Positions 8,526-21,400 of a stretch of DNA of 36,768 nucleotides are shown in pieces. Made by a program: the position numbers and the translations under genes. Each line of letters begins with the position of its first letter. Positions within the stretch are counted from its first letter, which is position 1. The stretch is from a virus. The DNA is taken from IMG/VR virus record IMGVR_UViG_3300010354_000239, positions 1 through 36,768 of that record. One strand, given 5' to 3'. The notes beneath the pieces were generated by a model, which saw only the letters and a program-made list of their open reading frames with translations, did no database searches and had not been told where the DNA came from.

Positions 8526-8533
8526 ACTAAATA
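8526..8533 (+). promoter_or_regulatory. Late promoter-like ACTAAATA immediately before gp25
   Basis: CTAAATA, a variant of the T4-type late octamer, ends only 5 bases before the gp25 ATG at 8539. A start at the usual distance would fall at or just inside the ATG, so this promoter would give a leaderless message. No Shine-Dalgarno is visible before this gene. The octamer could instead be chance. Confidence 0.45.
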
Positions 8534-8538
8534 ATATT

Positions 8539-8991
8539 ATGCCACAATATATAGGTTTCAGCACGATCAACGCATATAAGCCAAAAACTACTAATGCCAA
8601 TTCAGGTATAGGTGGCGGTCCCGGCACACTTACTAATCCGGTAATACCGGGAAAAAAATTCAAGATACTAGATGAGCAATTAGTTATACAAAACTTCATC
8701 AATGCATTGAACATCAGAATAGGGGAAAAGGTAGGACAGCCGCAGTATGGTACTACATTATGGGATTTTGTTTTCGATCCTAACACACAAGATGTTCAAT
8801 TTGAATTAGAAAATGAAATACGCAGGGTAGCCAGTTTAGATCCAAGAATGGTTATTGATTATGTCAAAGCCTATACACAAGAAAATGGCATAATGATGGA
8901 AGTACAAATGGCTGTTGTACCCTTCAATCAAGCTGCGGTGCTGAGTGTATTTTTCGACAGCAACACAAATACTGCTTCAGTCCAATCTTAA
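8539..8991 (+). CDS. 25: Baseplate wedge protein gp25
   Basis: This 150-aa protein is a gp25-family (GPW_gp25) wedge subunit. The N-terminal 40 residues are Gly/Pro/Asn-rich. The folded part begins near residue 50 with LDEQLVIQNFINALNIRIGE and KVGQPQYGTTLWDFVFDP, then a helix (FELENEIRRVASLDPR) and a final beta-hairpin (MMEVQMAVVPFNQAAVLSVF). The GE-(R/K)-(x)-P-x-(F/Y)-G segment is the family's core motif. gp25 joins gp6 and gp53 in the wedge core that triggers sheath assembly; type VI secretion systems have the same protein. It lies directly upstream of gp6, its partner in T4. It starts at ATG 8539 without a clear ribosome site, which is unusual in this cluster. Confidence 0.92.
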   Translation: MPQYIGFSTINAYKPKTTNANSGIGGGPGTLTNPVIPGKKFKILDEQLVIQNFINALNIRIGEKVGQPQYGTTLWDFVFDPNTQDVQFELENEIRRVASLDPRMVIDYVKAYTQENGIMMEVQMAVVPFNQAAVLSVFFDSNTNTASVQS

Positions 8992-9009
8992 ACTCGGTTT
9001 TTTAGGTAA

Positions 9010-9017
9010 GATAAATA
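9010..9017 (+). promoter_or_regulatory. Late promoter GATAAATA before gp6
   Basis: GATAAATA lies between gp25 (stop at 8991) and gp6 (ATG 9037). A ribosome site, AGAGAG (9026-9031), follows at suitable distance from the ATG. This is the most canonical promoter/leader arrangement in the window. It would drive gp6 and the giant gene behind it, about 24 kb if transcription continues to 33175, unless other promoters help. Confidence 0.78.
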
Positions 9018-9036
9018 ATAAAAACAGAGAGTAACT

Positions 9037-12000
9037 ATGGCTAAAAGCACTAGACAAGCAGCACTATTCGGCGTGAATGACTGGAAAACTTTATACCAGA
9101 CATTCCGTGAAGCCGACTTCCGTAGTTACGACTATGAAACACTACGTAAGAGTTTCATAGATTATTTGCGTGTCTACTATCCTGAAACATATAATGACTA
9201 TATCGAATCAAGCGAATTTATAGCTTTGCTTGATGTCATGGCGTTCATGGGTCAGGGTCTTGCTTTTAGAAGTGACTTGAATGCGCGTGAAAATTTTATA
9301 GACACAGCCGAACGCCGTGATAGCGTAATCAAGTTAGCAAATTTAGTTAGTTATACTCCAAAACGTAACATAGAAGCACAGGGCTATCTAAAAGTTACAA
9401 GCATTCAAACTACCCAAAACATAACTGATTTGAATGGTATAAACCTAAGCAATATACCTATATTATGGAACGACCCAGCAAACTCAAGTTGGTTTGAACA
9501 GTTCAATACTATCATCAACGCTGCCCTAATAAACACACAGCGCATAGGACGTCCAGGTAATATTAGTGACATTTTAGGAGTCACTACAGCAGAATACACA
9601 TTGCAAATACCATCAGGAAGTTTGCCTATAGTACCATTCACAAGCTCTGTTGATGGTATAAACATGAATTTTGAACTTGTAAGTGTTACAAGCACAGACA
9701 GAGATTTTCTTTATGAGATTCCCCCTGCACCAACTGGTCGTTTCAATATGTTATATAGAAACGATAGATTGGGATTTGCAAGTCCTAACACAGGATATTT
9801 CTTCTATTTCAAACAAGGTGTTCTAAACAACTTTGACTTTGTGCTAGAACAGCAAATCGCTAACCAAACAGTAGATATCGATATTCAGGGTATCAATAAT
9901 GAAGATACTTGGTTGTATCAACTAAACGATAACAACAATAATAGAATTGTATGGGAAAAAGTAGATAATGTCTATGCCGACGCATATCTACAAACTGAGA
10001 CAAGCAAGAAAAATATTTTCAGCGTAAGCTCAAGATTCAACGACCAAGTAACTTATGTATTTGGTGATGGTGTGTTCAGCAATATACCAGTTGGAACATT
10101 CAGAGCATATGTTCGTGCAAGCAATGGTTTGACATATACTATCGATCAAACCGAAATGCAGGGCATCACAGTTTCTTTCACTTATATCAGTCGTGAAGGT
10201 CGAGCAGAAACATTGACAGTTGGATTGTCTTTGTTAGAACCTGTAAGCAATGCACAGGCACGTGAAACAATAGCAAGCATCAAACAACGTGCACCAACAC
10301 GTTACTATACACAGAATCGTATGGTAAATGGAGAAGATTACAATAACTTCCCGTATACATTATACAGTTCAATCATCAAGTCAAAAGCGATTAATCGCAG
10401 CAGTATTGGCGTAAGCAAAAATTTAGATTTGCTTGACCCAACAGGCAAATATAGTAGCATCAATAATTTCGGTGATGATGGAGCATTATGGGAAGATTAT
10501 GCTAATGGTGATCTGACATTTACTGTAAACAATACTAGTGATATCATCGCTTTTTTGACAGATACATTGGCAGGAGTTTTAGCAGATAATCGTGCTAACC
10601 AATATTATATCGCACAGTCAAGTGACGCTACTGGTTCCTGGTATAAAAGATTCAATGTAGTTTATGATATTCCCGGTATTGATACAACTATTACAGACAC
10701 AAATGTTTATTGGCAAACTAGCATAGTTGAAGCAAATAGCGAAAGCGGATATTTTTACATACTAGATTTAGGTATAAAAACACCAGTACAAACAGGTATA
10801 TTTTCTAGCAACAATTTGAAATATGTCACTAAGGGTGCTTTATTATTATTCGAAGCACCTAATGGATATTATTTTGACAATAATAATAGATTGATAAAGG
10901 GCGTAGCTGGAACAAATCCAACTACATTATGGACAACAGCATTGAATGTTGTAGGTGATGGATCTAATAATGGTGAAGGTAACTTTGCTAACGGTACTGG
11001 ACCTATCTCTCTAAATGGTTATGTGCCTTCAGGTTGTATATTGAAGCAGGTCATACCTGTATTCGACAACTCACTAAGCGTGAATTTGATACAAGAAGCA
11101 ATTATCAAAATAGAATTGCAACAAAGCTTCAGCCTCGTGTTCAATAACTCTTTACTAATAAATCAAGAAAGATGGAGCATTCAAAGTATCGAAGATGAAA
11201 ATTGGTTTGTAAGATTTACTAGCCAAGAAAATACAAATCGTTATACTGTTGAATATAAATCATTGCGTTATTTCTTTGGTAGCGTGAGTGATACCAGATT
11301 TACATTTGCATTAGATGAACTAGTCTATGATCCATTTACAGGTAAGATTTTACAAGATTTTATCAATGTACTAGGTATAAACACAGAGCCAGGATCAAAT
11401 GGAGCACCTACATCAACACCATTAGGTCGTGATACTAAAATCAATATTATAGGACAACCTGTAGAAACAGATGGATACATCAATGATTTTGAAGTTGAAA
11501 TATCAGCCACAGACGTAAACAACAAACAATTGATATTGAATCCAGATTTCTTTACTGATATTACTGGTGTAACTCCAACTAATAAAACTAAAAAGTATGT
11601 GTTCTTTGAAGAAATTCAAGACGCTATAAACTTGACAAGATTGCAAATAGTTCCAACTAGTGATGTTGAGTTCCAGTACCCAACAAAAAATCAAATTGAA
11701 GTCATCAAGTATGAATATCCAGTTGGACAGTTATTCTATGCATATGATGAAGATGCGTTCTATAAAACTATTCAGGATACGACAGTACGAACTCCGTTCT
11801 ATGTACTAACATTGCAACCACAATATAGTATCAGATATGGTAGACAGGGACTAAGTTATCAGTATAGACATAATAGTAACAATACTACACGTATAGATCC
11901 TGCTACTACAAACATTATAGATTTGTATGTTGTTACTCAGGCATATTATACTGCTTATCAAAACTATATTCAAGACACAACGAATACTATACCTCAACCT

Positions 12001-12465
12001 GACAGACCAACAGTAGCAGAACTTAGCGCAAGTTATGGTCAGGTAAACGAATACAAAATGTTGAGTGATTCTGTGGTTCTAAATAGTGTAGTGTTCAAGC
12101 CTTTATTTGGTCCTAAAGCATCACCTGCGTTACGTGCCACTATAAAAGTCATAAAAGATTCGAACACAACAGCGAGTGATAGCGAGATACGAAGTGCGGT
12201 ATTGACAGCAATGAATAATTATTTCAACATCAACAATTGGAATTTTGGTGATACGTTCTATTTTAGTGAATTGAGCGCATATCTTCATAATGAAGTAGGT
12301 GACCTTATCAGTTCAGCAGTATTAGTACCAAATGATCCTACAGAGAAGTTCGGTACTCTTTATGAAATAAAATGTGCACCTTACGAAATATTTGTAAACG
12401 CTGCTACATCAAACGATGTATTGGTAATAGCAGCATTGACTCCAGATCAATTACAAGTGGCATAA
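9037..12465 (+). CDS. 6: Baseplate wedge protein gp6
   Basis: This 1142-aa protein belongs to the gp6 family, whose ring of subunits holds the inner baseplate together; it is related to gpJ of P2. The N-terminus has the family signature DWKTLYQTFREADFRSYDYE, FIDYLRVYYPETYNDYIES, IALLDVMAFMGQGLAFRSDL and ARENFIDTAERRDSVIKLA (residues 16-108). A FGDGVFSNIPVGTFRAYVRA motif near residue 342 matches the 'FGDG-G--P--G' turn of baseplate_J proteins. The C-terminus has FNINNWNFGDTFYFSELSAY and GTLYEIKCAPYE, typical of the gp6 end domain. T4 gp6 has 660 residues, so this version is much longer, with the extra sequence in the middle. It starts at ATG 9037 with AGAGAG upstream. The stop is one base before the next ATG. 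Confidence 0.92.
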   Translation: MAKSTRQAALFGVNDWKTLYQTFREADFRSYDYETLRKSFIDYLRVYYPETYNDYIESSEFIALLDVMAFMGQGLAFRSDLNARENFIDTAERRDSVIKLANLVSYTPKRNIEAQGYLKVTSIQTTQNITDLNGINLSNIPILWNDPANSSWFEQFNTIINAALINTQRIGRPGNISDILGVTTAEYTLQIPSGSLPIVPFTSSVDGINMNFELVSVTSTDRDFLYEIPPAPTGRFNMLYRNDRLGFASPNTGYFFYFKQGVLNNFDFVLEQQIANQTVDIDIQGINNEDTWLYQLNDNNNNRIVWEKVDNVYADAYLQTETSKKNIFSVSSRFNDQVTYVFGDGVFSNIPVGTFRAYVRASNGLTYTIDQTEMQGITVSFTYISREGRAETLTVGLSLLEPVSNAQARETIASIKQRAPTRYYTQNRMVNGEDYNNFPYTLYSSIIKSKAINRSSIGVSKNLDLLDPTGKYSSINNFGDDGALWEDYANGDLTFTVNNTSDIIAFLTDTLAGVLADNRANQYYIAQSSDATGSWYKRFNVVYDIPGIDTTITDTNVYWQTSIVEANSESGYFYILDLGIKTPVQTGIFSSNNLKYVTKGALLLFEAPNGYYFDNNNRLIKGVAGTNPTTLWTTALNVVGDGSNNGEGNFANGTGPISLNGYVPSGCILKQVIPVFDNSLSVNLIQEAIIKIELQQSFSLVFNNSLLINQERWSIQSIEDENWFVRFTSQENTNRYTVEYKSLRYFFGSVSDTRFTFALDELVYDPFTGKILQDFINVLGINTEPGSNGAPTSTPLGRDTKINIIGQPVETDGYINDFEVEISATDVNNKQLILNPDFFTDITGVTPTNKTKKYVFFEEIQDAINLTRLQIVPTSDVEFQYPTKNQIEVIKYEYPVGQLFYAYDEDAFYKTIQDTTVRTPFYVLTLQPQYSIRYGRQGLSYQYRHNSNNTTRIDPATTNIIDLYVVTQAYYTAYQNYIQDTTNTIPQPDRPTVAELSASYGQVNEYKMLSDSVVLNSVVFKPLFGPKASPALRATIKVIKDSNTTASDSEIRSAVLTAMNNYFNINNWNFGDTFYFSELSAYLHNEVGDLISSAVLVPNDPTEKFGTLYEIKCAPYEIFVNAATSNDVLVIAALTPDQLQVA

Positions 12466-12466
12466 G

Positions 12467-15400
12467 ATGACTAGAATAAGAACATTAGATTTTCTACCAG
12501 AAATATTTCAAACACCTACAAACAGCCAGTTTCTTGGAGCCACCCTTGACCAACTAGTAAATCCGCCAGTAACTAAAAAGATTGAAGGATTTGTTGGTAG
12601 CAAACTAGGGTATGGAATCAATGCACTAGACTATTATGTTACTGAGCCTACTAAAGTAAGAAGAGATTATCAGTTAGAACCAGGCGTTGTCTTCACTAAA
12701 GAAAATGAGTCAGTAGCAAAAGACTTCATAAGTTACCCAGGTATACTAGACGCACTAAAAATGCAGGGCGGTATTACTAACGACAATAATCGTTTGTTCG
12801 AAAGTCAATTTTATAGTTGGGACAGTTTTACTAACTTAGACATGTTGATCAACTACAACCAATACTATTGGTTGCCAGACGGTCCTCCCTCAGTATCAGT
12901 AGCCGCTTCTACTGTTTTCAAAACAAATGATTATATTGTTAGAGATTTACCTAACGTATATAACATACGTGCGATCGGTTCAGGTGCAGGTACAGATAAC
13001 CCCGTAATTACATTGATTCGCGGTGGTACTTATACTTTTAGTGTAAATCAAGATAGTCAATTTTGGATTCAAGGTGAACCGGGCGTTTCTGGATATAGTC
13101 CTACTAAGCCAAATCTTTATACAAGAGATATATATGGAGTAACCAATAATGGTGCTACAAGCGGATTAGTAACGTTCAACGTTCCTTTCAAAGACGCACA
13201 AGATGAATATAATTATCCAGGCAATGTCGCAGTAGGCGTAGTCAGCACTAAACCATTCAGTCAGATAAATGGATCTAAGTTATCTGAGATCGGCGGCGGA
13301 ATAGACGATGTTACATCATTAGATGGAAGAACAGTTTTATTTTACAACACCGGAGTACCATCTGAAAGTGCATACGTGAGCAATTTCTATGGATCTGGTA
13401 ACTATGATTATAATAATGGTAACTTAGTACTTGCTAAGACAGCAACAATAACTGACATATCAGCACTGGGAGAAATCACAGTAAGCGATACTACTGACTT
13501 AGTTGTAGGTGGAACACTCACTTTCACTGGTACTAGTTTTGGAAACATACAGCCATATAATGAAAATGTGTCTAGCCCTATTAGCACATTATCAATGACT
13601 ATTGGTAAAAAGTATTATATCGAAACATTAGGAACAACCGATTGGATACAAGCAGGTGTCACTCCAAATAGTATAATCAATGCTGAGATAAATGGTACAC
13701 AGCTAATAATTTATAATGTAGTAAGCGGTGCTTTCAGTATAGGACAGACTATTTCAGGCATAGGAGTAATTCCAGACACTACTATCACTGGATATGACAT
13801 GGTAGCATCTGCGTTGAATGGCTATCCAACATACACAGTCTCACAGAGTCAAACAGTATCAACTACAAACATTAGTGTTTATGATTTACAGCCTGGTAAG
13901 ATTTTTACTTGCGCAGCCATACCTTCAGGATTGGGTAGTGTTTCATTATACAATCCAGTAATTTATTACATAAAGACAATAAATTCAACCACTAATAAAA
14001 TAACTATATCACAATCATTAGACGGTCCTACTTTCACACCTCCAAGCGCCGCGTCAGGTACTATGACAGCAGCTATCAATCAAGGTTTGTTCGAAGAAGG
14101 ATTTAGTGTTCCGGTAAATGATTATCTATTTTTGATCACATTTGTGGGTGATATTGATGATCCTGTATTACAGTTGACCCCTGCTAGTTTGATTCCGTCA
14201 CTGACTAAAATAACACCATTATATGGTACTCAATATATAGGACTAGGATTCTTCAAAAATACATCAGGTGCAATTGAGCAAATTCCATATATTTCTGCAC
14301 CACTCGATATTTTATACTATCAAGATGGTTCAAATGCAAATAAATTAGGCATCATCAAAATCATTGAGAGCAATGAACTCAATACATTGAATGTCGATAC
14401 AGAAATATTAGGTAAAAAGAATTATACTAGCATCAATGGAATAGAGTTTACAAATGGTTTGAAAGTTACTTTTGACGGTGACGTAATACCTACAAGTTAT
14501 TTGACAGGTGAATATTATGTTGAAGGTGTAGGAACAGGTATTCAATTGATACCTACACAATCATTAGTATGCCCTGAAGATTATACAACTTCAAGTTCTA
14601 ATCCATATGATATATTAGCATATGATATAGGACCATATGATGCTGCGTTATTCATACCTACTACTGCTGATTATATTACTATAGCACGTAATAGCCTAAA
14701 TCTAAATGCATGGTCACGTAGCAATCGCTGGTTCCATATACAGGTAATTCAAGCAACAGCAGAATATTTGAACAATCCTAATATTCTGACAGAATTTGGT
14801 AATACTACTAATAAAGCTAAAAGACCTATTATTGAATTTTATCCTAACTTACAATTATTCAATTCAGGAACTGTAGCGAAAACAGCAGTTGATTTTATTG
14901 ACACAAAGACTACTGACGCTTTCAATCAAGTAGCAGGTCAATCTGCATACTATCCTGATATCAACACATATACTACATACACAGGTACTATCAATCCTAA
15001 CCCTAGCGTAAACACAGGTGGGTTGATCGAAGCCAGACAATATGAAATAACTAGTTTAGGTACTACAACTTCTGATACTTGGCAATTATTAGGCGCTGTG
15101 TCTGTTGTAGACGGTGACTTTGTTCCCGGCGTAGAGTATATCATAACTGATTTGGGAACTGCTACAGATTGGAATGAAATAGCCGGAACTACTGGCATAA
15201 CATATCTGATCGGAGATATTTTTACTGCTGCAAATACAGGTACGATTGTAGGTGCTGGTAGTGGTTCTGCATTAGTCACAAGATTTGTGTCTACTATTAC
15301 TGGATCATTGAATTGTGATAAGATCGTTCATAACAATCCATATACTATAACTAATTTAGGTAACACTAACTGGGCTGACTTGGGAGCAACAGTTGCGCAA

Positions 15401-18400
15401 CCCGGAACATTCATACCAGGTACAGAGTATGTGATAAAGAGTTTAGGTAGCGTAACTCAAATTCAATGGAACAAGATAGCAGGCTATATCACAAATGCCG
15501 GTTCTTTCGTACCCGGAACAATTTATCAAATAGCAACAATCGGTACTACAGATTATACTCTTATCGGTGCACCAAGTAATACTGTTGGTGTAAATTTCAG
15601 AGCTACAGGTCCTGGTACAGGTACAGGTACTGCATATGGTGGAAACACTTACAATGTAGGAGACTTCTTTACTTGCTTGAATCCAGGAACTCCCGGACCT
15701 TTAGGTGGTTCAGCAGTAACAAAGAATTTCACATCCAACGCAACTGCATTGTTACCTGCTGTAGGTTCAGGTACAGTATATCAAGGAACAGGCGTAGCAT
15801 TAGGCTTGACTGTAACTAGTTTAGAAATACCTGTGAATGCTGTTACAGGCACACTAATAGCAGGTATGTATATAAACGATTTGATCAATAATCAAATCAG
15901 TCAATTGCCCACAAACACTAGAATTTTAGAAATCGAAGAAGTTGACGGAGCATATGACATAACTGTTGTTTGGACAACCCCTGCATTGTTGGCTGGTACT
16001 GTAGGAAACGCAAGTTTTGTTGCTAGCGAGAAAAATAATAGCGACTTGATCGCGTTTCCGGGAGCAAGAGTTGTTTTTGCCGCAGACACTAATCCATTAG
16101 TAAAAGATAAAATATATGTGGTAAATTTTGCAAATACTACATCATATTCATATCCTGTAATAACACTTACTGAAGCAGTTGATGGTCAAATTTTAGAGAA
16201 CGATCAATTTGTAGTCTTGAGAGGTCAAAATAATCAGGGTAATAGTTTCTACTGGAATGATATTGAATATGTATTAGCGCAACAAAAAAATGATGTAAAT
16301 CAAGCACCTCTGTTCAATGTCTATGATGAAAATAATATAAGTTTTGGTAATCAAGAGGTCTATAAGTCTAGCACATTCTTGGGTTCTAAACTATTCAGTT
16401 ATGATATACCTGAAGTTGGTGTAAACGATAGCGTTCTTGGGTTCCCAATCAGTTTTAGTTCTATAAACAATGTAGGTGATATAAAATTTGATGTATCGTT
16501 GAACAGCGATACATTCGATTATGTTAGTGGCCCGCAGCAAAACACACCGGTAACCGGATCTAAAGTAAATGCAGGTTATGTACATAATTCAACAGGTAGA
16601 ACTACATTTACAAGATTATTAGGATGGCAAACAGCTATAGCGCCTAGTACTCAATATCAAGTGTTCAATTTCAAATATGAGGCTAATGTACCACCTATAA
16701 ATCTAGAAGTCGGAGAAACTATTGATTATAGCGTTATATGTGACGTTGCTCAATTAGATCGTGATACAACTATATGGCCTAGCCTCCAAGTTTATAATAA
16801 CAATAACATATTAGTATTGGGTACTGATTATACAGTCACCAATCAATCTAATTCGACAACTATACATTTACAATTAGATAAAGACGTTGATACAGCAATA
16901 CAAGTGCTGATATTGAGCGATCAAATAAGCAATCAAGCTTATTATACTATACCTATCAACCTAAGCAATAACCCTTTCAATACTGATATAACTTCTGTTG
17001 ATATAGGTGACATAAGAGGACATTATCAGTCAATGTTCATCAACAATCCAAACGCATCAGGTGATATGTTTGGATCAAACAACATGAGAGATTTGGGTGA
17101 TGTTGTTCCTTATGGTACTAGAATCATTCAAAATAGCGCAAGTTTAGCGTTACCCGGCGCATTCTTACGTAAAACAGAACATAATTTATTTGACGCATTA
17201 TTATTCAACAGCAGAGAGTATGTCAAGTTCAAAACATTGTTGGTTGATACAGTAAGCAAACTAGATTTCCAACAACGTTTTGATGCCTCAGCACTATTAG
17301 ATGAAGCACTAGATGTAATTACTAGTGTCAAAAATCAAGACATGCCTTTCTTCTGGTCAGACATGATACCAAACAAGGCATCATACATCACTAACACTTA
17401 TCAATTCTTCAACGATGCCGACACAAGTACATACCCATTGAGTAAGGTATATGATTTTACAACTGCAAATTATGATGGTGTATTAGTTTATCTTCAAACT
17501 ACTACACAAGGTACTACTATAACTAGACAGTTGTATAAGAATATTGATTATGTCATCAGCACTGACAGCCCTTCTTTGATCATCACGAAAGACTTGATCA
17601 ATGGTGATAAAATTATTATCAAAGAATATAATCAAACTTATGGTTCATACGTACCAAATACACCAACTAAGTTAGGATTATATCCTGTAACAATACCTAG
17701 CGTAGTGTTAGATAATTCATATATTGAACCTACATATTTTATCGTAGGTCATGATGGCTCATATACAAAACTATATGGAACATATGACGCTGAATTGAAT
17801 TTGCTAATAGATTACAGAGATCAGGCTTTATTAGAATTTGAAACTAGAGTTTACAACAACCTCAAACTAAGCAATACTTTGCCTATACAGGCATCTGATA
17901 TCGTACCGGGATACTTTAGAGATACATCATTCAGCTATGATGAATGGTTAGAGATGTACAGCCCTGCGTTCTTAAATTGGACCGGACAAAATAGATTAGA
18001 TTATAAAACACAAATTTATTTGAAACCTAATCCATACACTTGGAACTACAAAAATACTACAAACAAATTAGATAACAGTTTGATTAGTCAAGGTTTTTGG
18101 CGCGGCATTTATCAGTATTACTATGATACTTCTACTCCCGACGAAACACCTTGGGAAATGTTAGGTTATGCTAACAAGCCAGACTGGTGGGAAGATCGTT
18201 ATGGTCCAGCGCCGTGGACAAGTGATAACTTGATATTATGGAATGATTTACAAGACGGTATTGATTATAACAATGGCGCGCCTGTAGTACTTGAAAACTT
18301 CAAGCGTCCAGGTTTACTAGAAATAATTCCAGTAGACGATGAGGGCAATCTAAAAGCACCATTAGACTGTGTTATCGCAAATTACAATCCTAATAAGTTC

Positions 18401-21400
18401 CAAAGAGATTGGACTATAGGTGATGATGCTCCTGTAGAATTTAGTTATCGTCGTAGTTCAACATATCCTTATGACTTGATGAGATTGCAGGCTCTAATGC
18501 GCCCAGCAGACTTCTTCAATCTAGGCGTAGATGTTGACGATTACAAATATAGTGAAGAATTCAATCAATATCTAGTCAACAATAGAAGTCATCTTGTTCC
18601 TTCACAAATTCAAATTTATGGCAACGGCACAGCCAAAACTTCATATATCAACTGGATAGTTGACTATGAAAAACAATTAGGTGTAGGCGCGACTGAAAAC
18701 ATTTCTAATCTATTGCGTGATCTGGACGTAAGACTAGTTCACAGATTAGCAGGATTTAGCGATAAGACATTACTAAAATTCTTTGTAGAAAAAGGTACAC
18801 CAGATTCAAGAAATTCAAGTCTGTTGATTCCTGATGAAAGTTATCAAGTCTTGTTATATGAAAATCAACCATATGACAGATTGATGTACAGTTCTGTTAT
18901 TATTCAAGTAGATACTAGCGGATATAAAGTACTTGGAAATAGCCAAACAACAAACTATTTCAAAATACTAAAACCAATATTGAATGGTAATACTAAAGAA
19001 ATCATAGTACAAGACCAAGTAGTAGAAGTCAGTGTAGATTATGGCACTAGCACCGATCTTGTACCGTACGGCACAGTTTTTTATAGCACCCAAGAAGTAG
19101 CACAATTTTTATTGAGCTATGGAAAATATCTAGAAACTCAAGGAGCAAACTTTACTGTACAAGAGTCAGGAATTGAGCTTACTTGGGAACAAATGGTTGC
19201 TGAGTTCTTATATTGGGTACAAATTGGTTGGCAGACTGGAAGTGTAATTACTTTGAACCCTGCAGCTAATACATTGATAATTGATAAAGAAAGCCAGATC
19301 GTACAACCACTAGTATTCCAGCAGCAAAACTTTATATTGAATCAAAATTTATATCCAATAGAGAATAAAGACTTAGCGATACTAAGAGAAGGTACATTAT
19401 TCTCTGCTACGACATTGAATGCCGGCGACACAATTGCATATGGACAATTTAGTTTGAGCAATATCGAACATGGTATAGTATTTGATAATGTTACCTTGTT
19501 CAACGATGTCATTTATAATTTGATTACTGGTTTGAAACAGAATCGCATGTATGTTCGCGGTACTAAGAGTGCTGAATGGAATGGCACATTGTTTGCTAGC
19601 GGATTTATATACAATCAAGATAACATACAAGAGTGGAAAAAAGAATACAAGTATACTAAGGGCAGCATCGTCAAATACAAAAACAAATATTGGACTGCAT
19701 TGACTATAGTACAACCTAACACATTATTCAACGAACGCGACTGGAAGAGAACTGAGTACGATGAAATACAAAAAGGTCTGTTACCTAACAGCAGTACACG
19801 CAGCTATGAATCTACGTTATACTATGATGTAGATAAGGCAAATCTTGAACAAGATGCCGATCAACTAAGTTTCAGTTTGATAGGATTCCGTGAACGTCCA
19901 TACATGTCAAGCGCAGACTTGACAGATATTACTCAGGTCAATGTTTATAAAAACATGATCAAAGAAAAGGGAACTAGAGCAACATTGAACGCATTCAAGG
20001 GCGCTCAATTGGCTCAAGGTGGAATAGACTATAACATCTATGAAAACTGGGCGATACTCACTTCACAATTTGGTGGAGTATTGAATAGCAATTTCGTAGA
20101 ATTCAAACTAAACCAAAAGAATTTAGTTTCTAATCCTACGATATTTGGCCTGACTAATGGCAACGATATACAAGGCGCGCAGCAACTAATTCCATTATAT
20201 TCGTTGTTCAACTATGGTAGACCATTGACAACTACCAATGTGTTGCCTACGCTATCTGAAGCTGACTATGAACCAAATCCATTATTCCCTAATGCAGGAT
20301 ATGTGAATTTCAATGACGTAAAGATGTCAAGTTACTTTTATAGCAATTTGGCAGCAGCAGTCAATAAAGATGGATTGATCGTACCTATCAATAACTTCTA
20401 TGTTCGTGATTATGTATGGATCGCAGATTATCTAGCAAAATGGCAGATACTCACACCTACTAGCATAGGTCAAGTTTTACAAGCTAGAAGCAATCTAAAT
20501 GGCACTACAACTATCATATTCAAAGAGCCACACGGATTATCTCAGTATGATATTTTCGCTATAGTAAACTTTGATGGTAGCGTAAATGGATACTATGTTG
20601 CACTACAAATAGTAAATCCAAACCAAGTTATAATCAATCTAACATTACCACCTAGCTCTAGAGAAATTACTGGTGAAGGTATAGGTCTGAAGTTCAATAG
20701 TCAACGAGTTGATCAGCCAGGGGACATTCAAAATCTCCCATTATTGAATAATGAGTTTGTAAAAAATAGAGTATGGGTAGATCAAAATGATGATGGTGGT
20801 TGGGCAGTATATCAGAAAGATATCAACTATCAATATGATAAAGAATTTACAAGAGTAGATAGCGTTACTTTTGGTGGTTCTGTGGCCTATACTAAATTAG
20901 GTGATTATCTGATAGGTGATCCAGGCGCTGGAAAATTATATCGTTACCAATATGATGCATTGACTAAAGAATATGAAGCTGACCAAGTCTTTACTTTGGG
21001 AACAAGTTTTGGCACTACAATCGCACATGAGCAAAATATATTTGTTGTCTCACAATCAACTGGTACACCTAGAGTGTACGTGCTAACGGTCAATGATACT
21101 GTAGTAAGTGATGACTTGGCAGCTTATCAATCACCGTTCGCTCTAAATTTCCAGCCTAATGCTACAGGTTTACCTAGAATATTCACACCAGTAGGATGCA
21201 CTAATTTAGGTAAGGGACTTGCAATTTCTGGAGATAAAAACTGGATCTATGTAAGTGACTTTGATGAGCAAACTTCACCTACACCTTCACGAAACAAAAT
21301 CCATGTATTCAAAAGAGAACAAATATTGACTACTGCTACAAATTTTGTTCAAGGCAGCACATATCAAATAGTATCATTAGGTGACACAGACTTTACACTA

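Noticed and set aside
8364-8786. 140-aa antisense open frame across the spike/gp25 junction
   Set aside because: It is opposite two well-supported genes, the Cys/Ile-rich product has no known motif, and there is no promoter or ribosome site.
8984-9006. Possible terminator between gp25 and gp6 (AAAC-TCG-GTTT followed by T's)
   Set aside because: The stem is only four base pairs and largely A-T, too weak for an intrinsic terminator.
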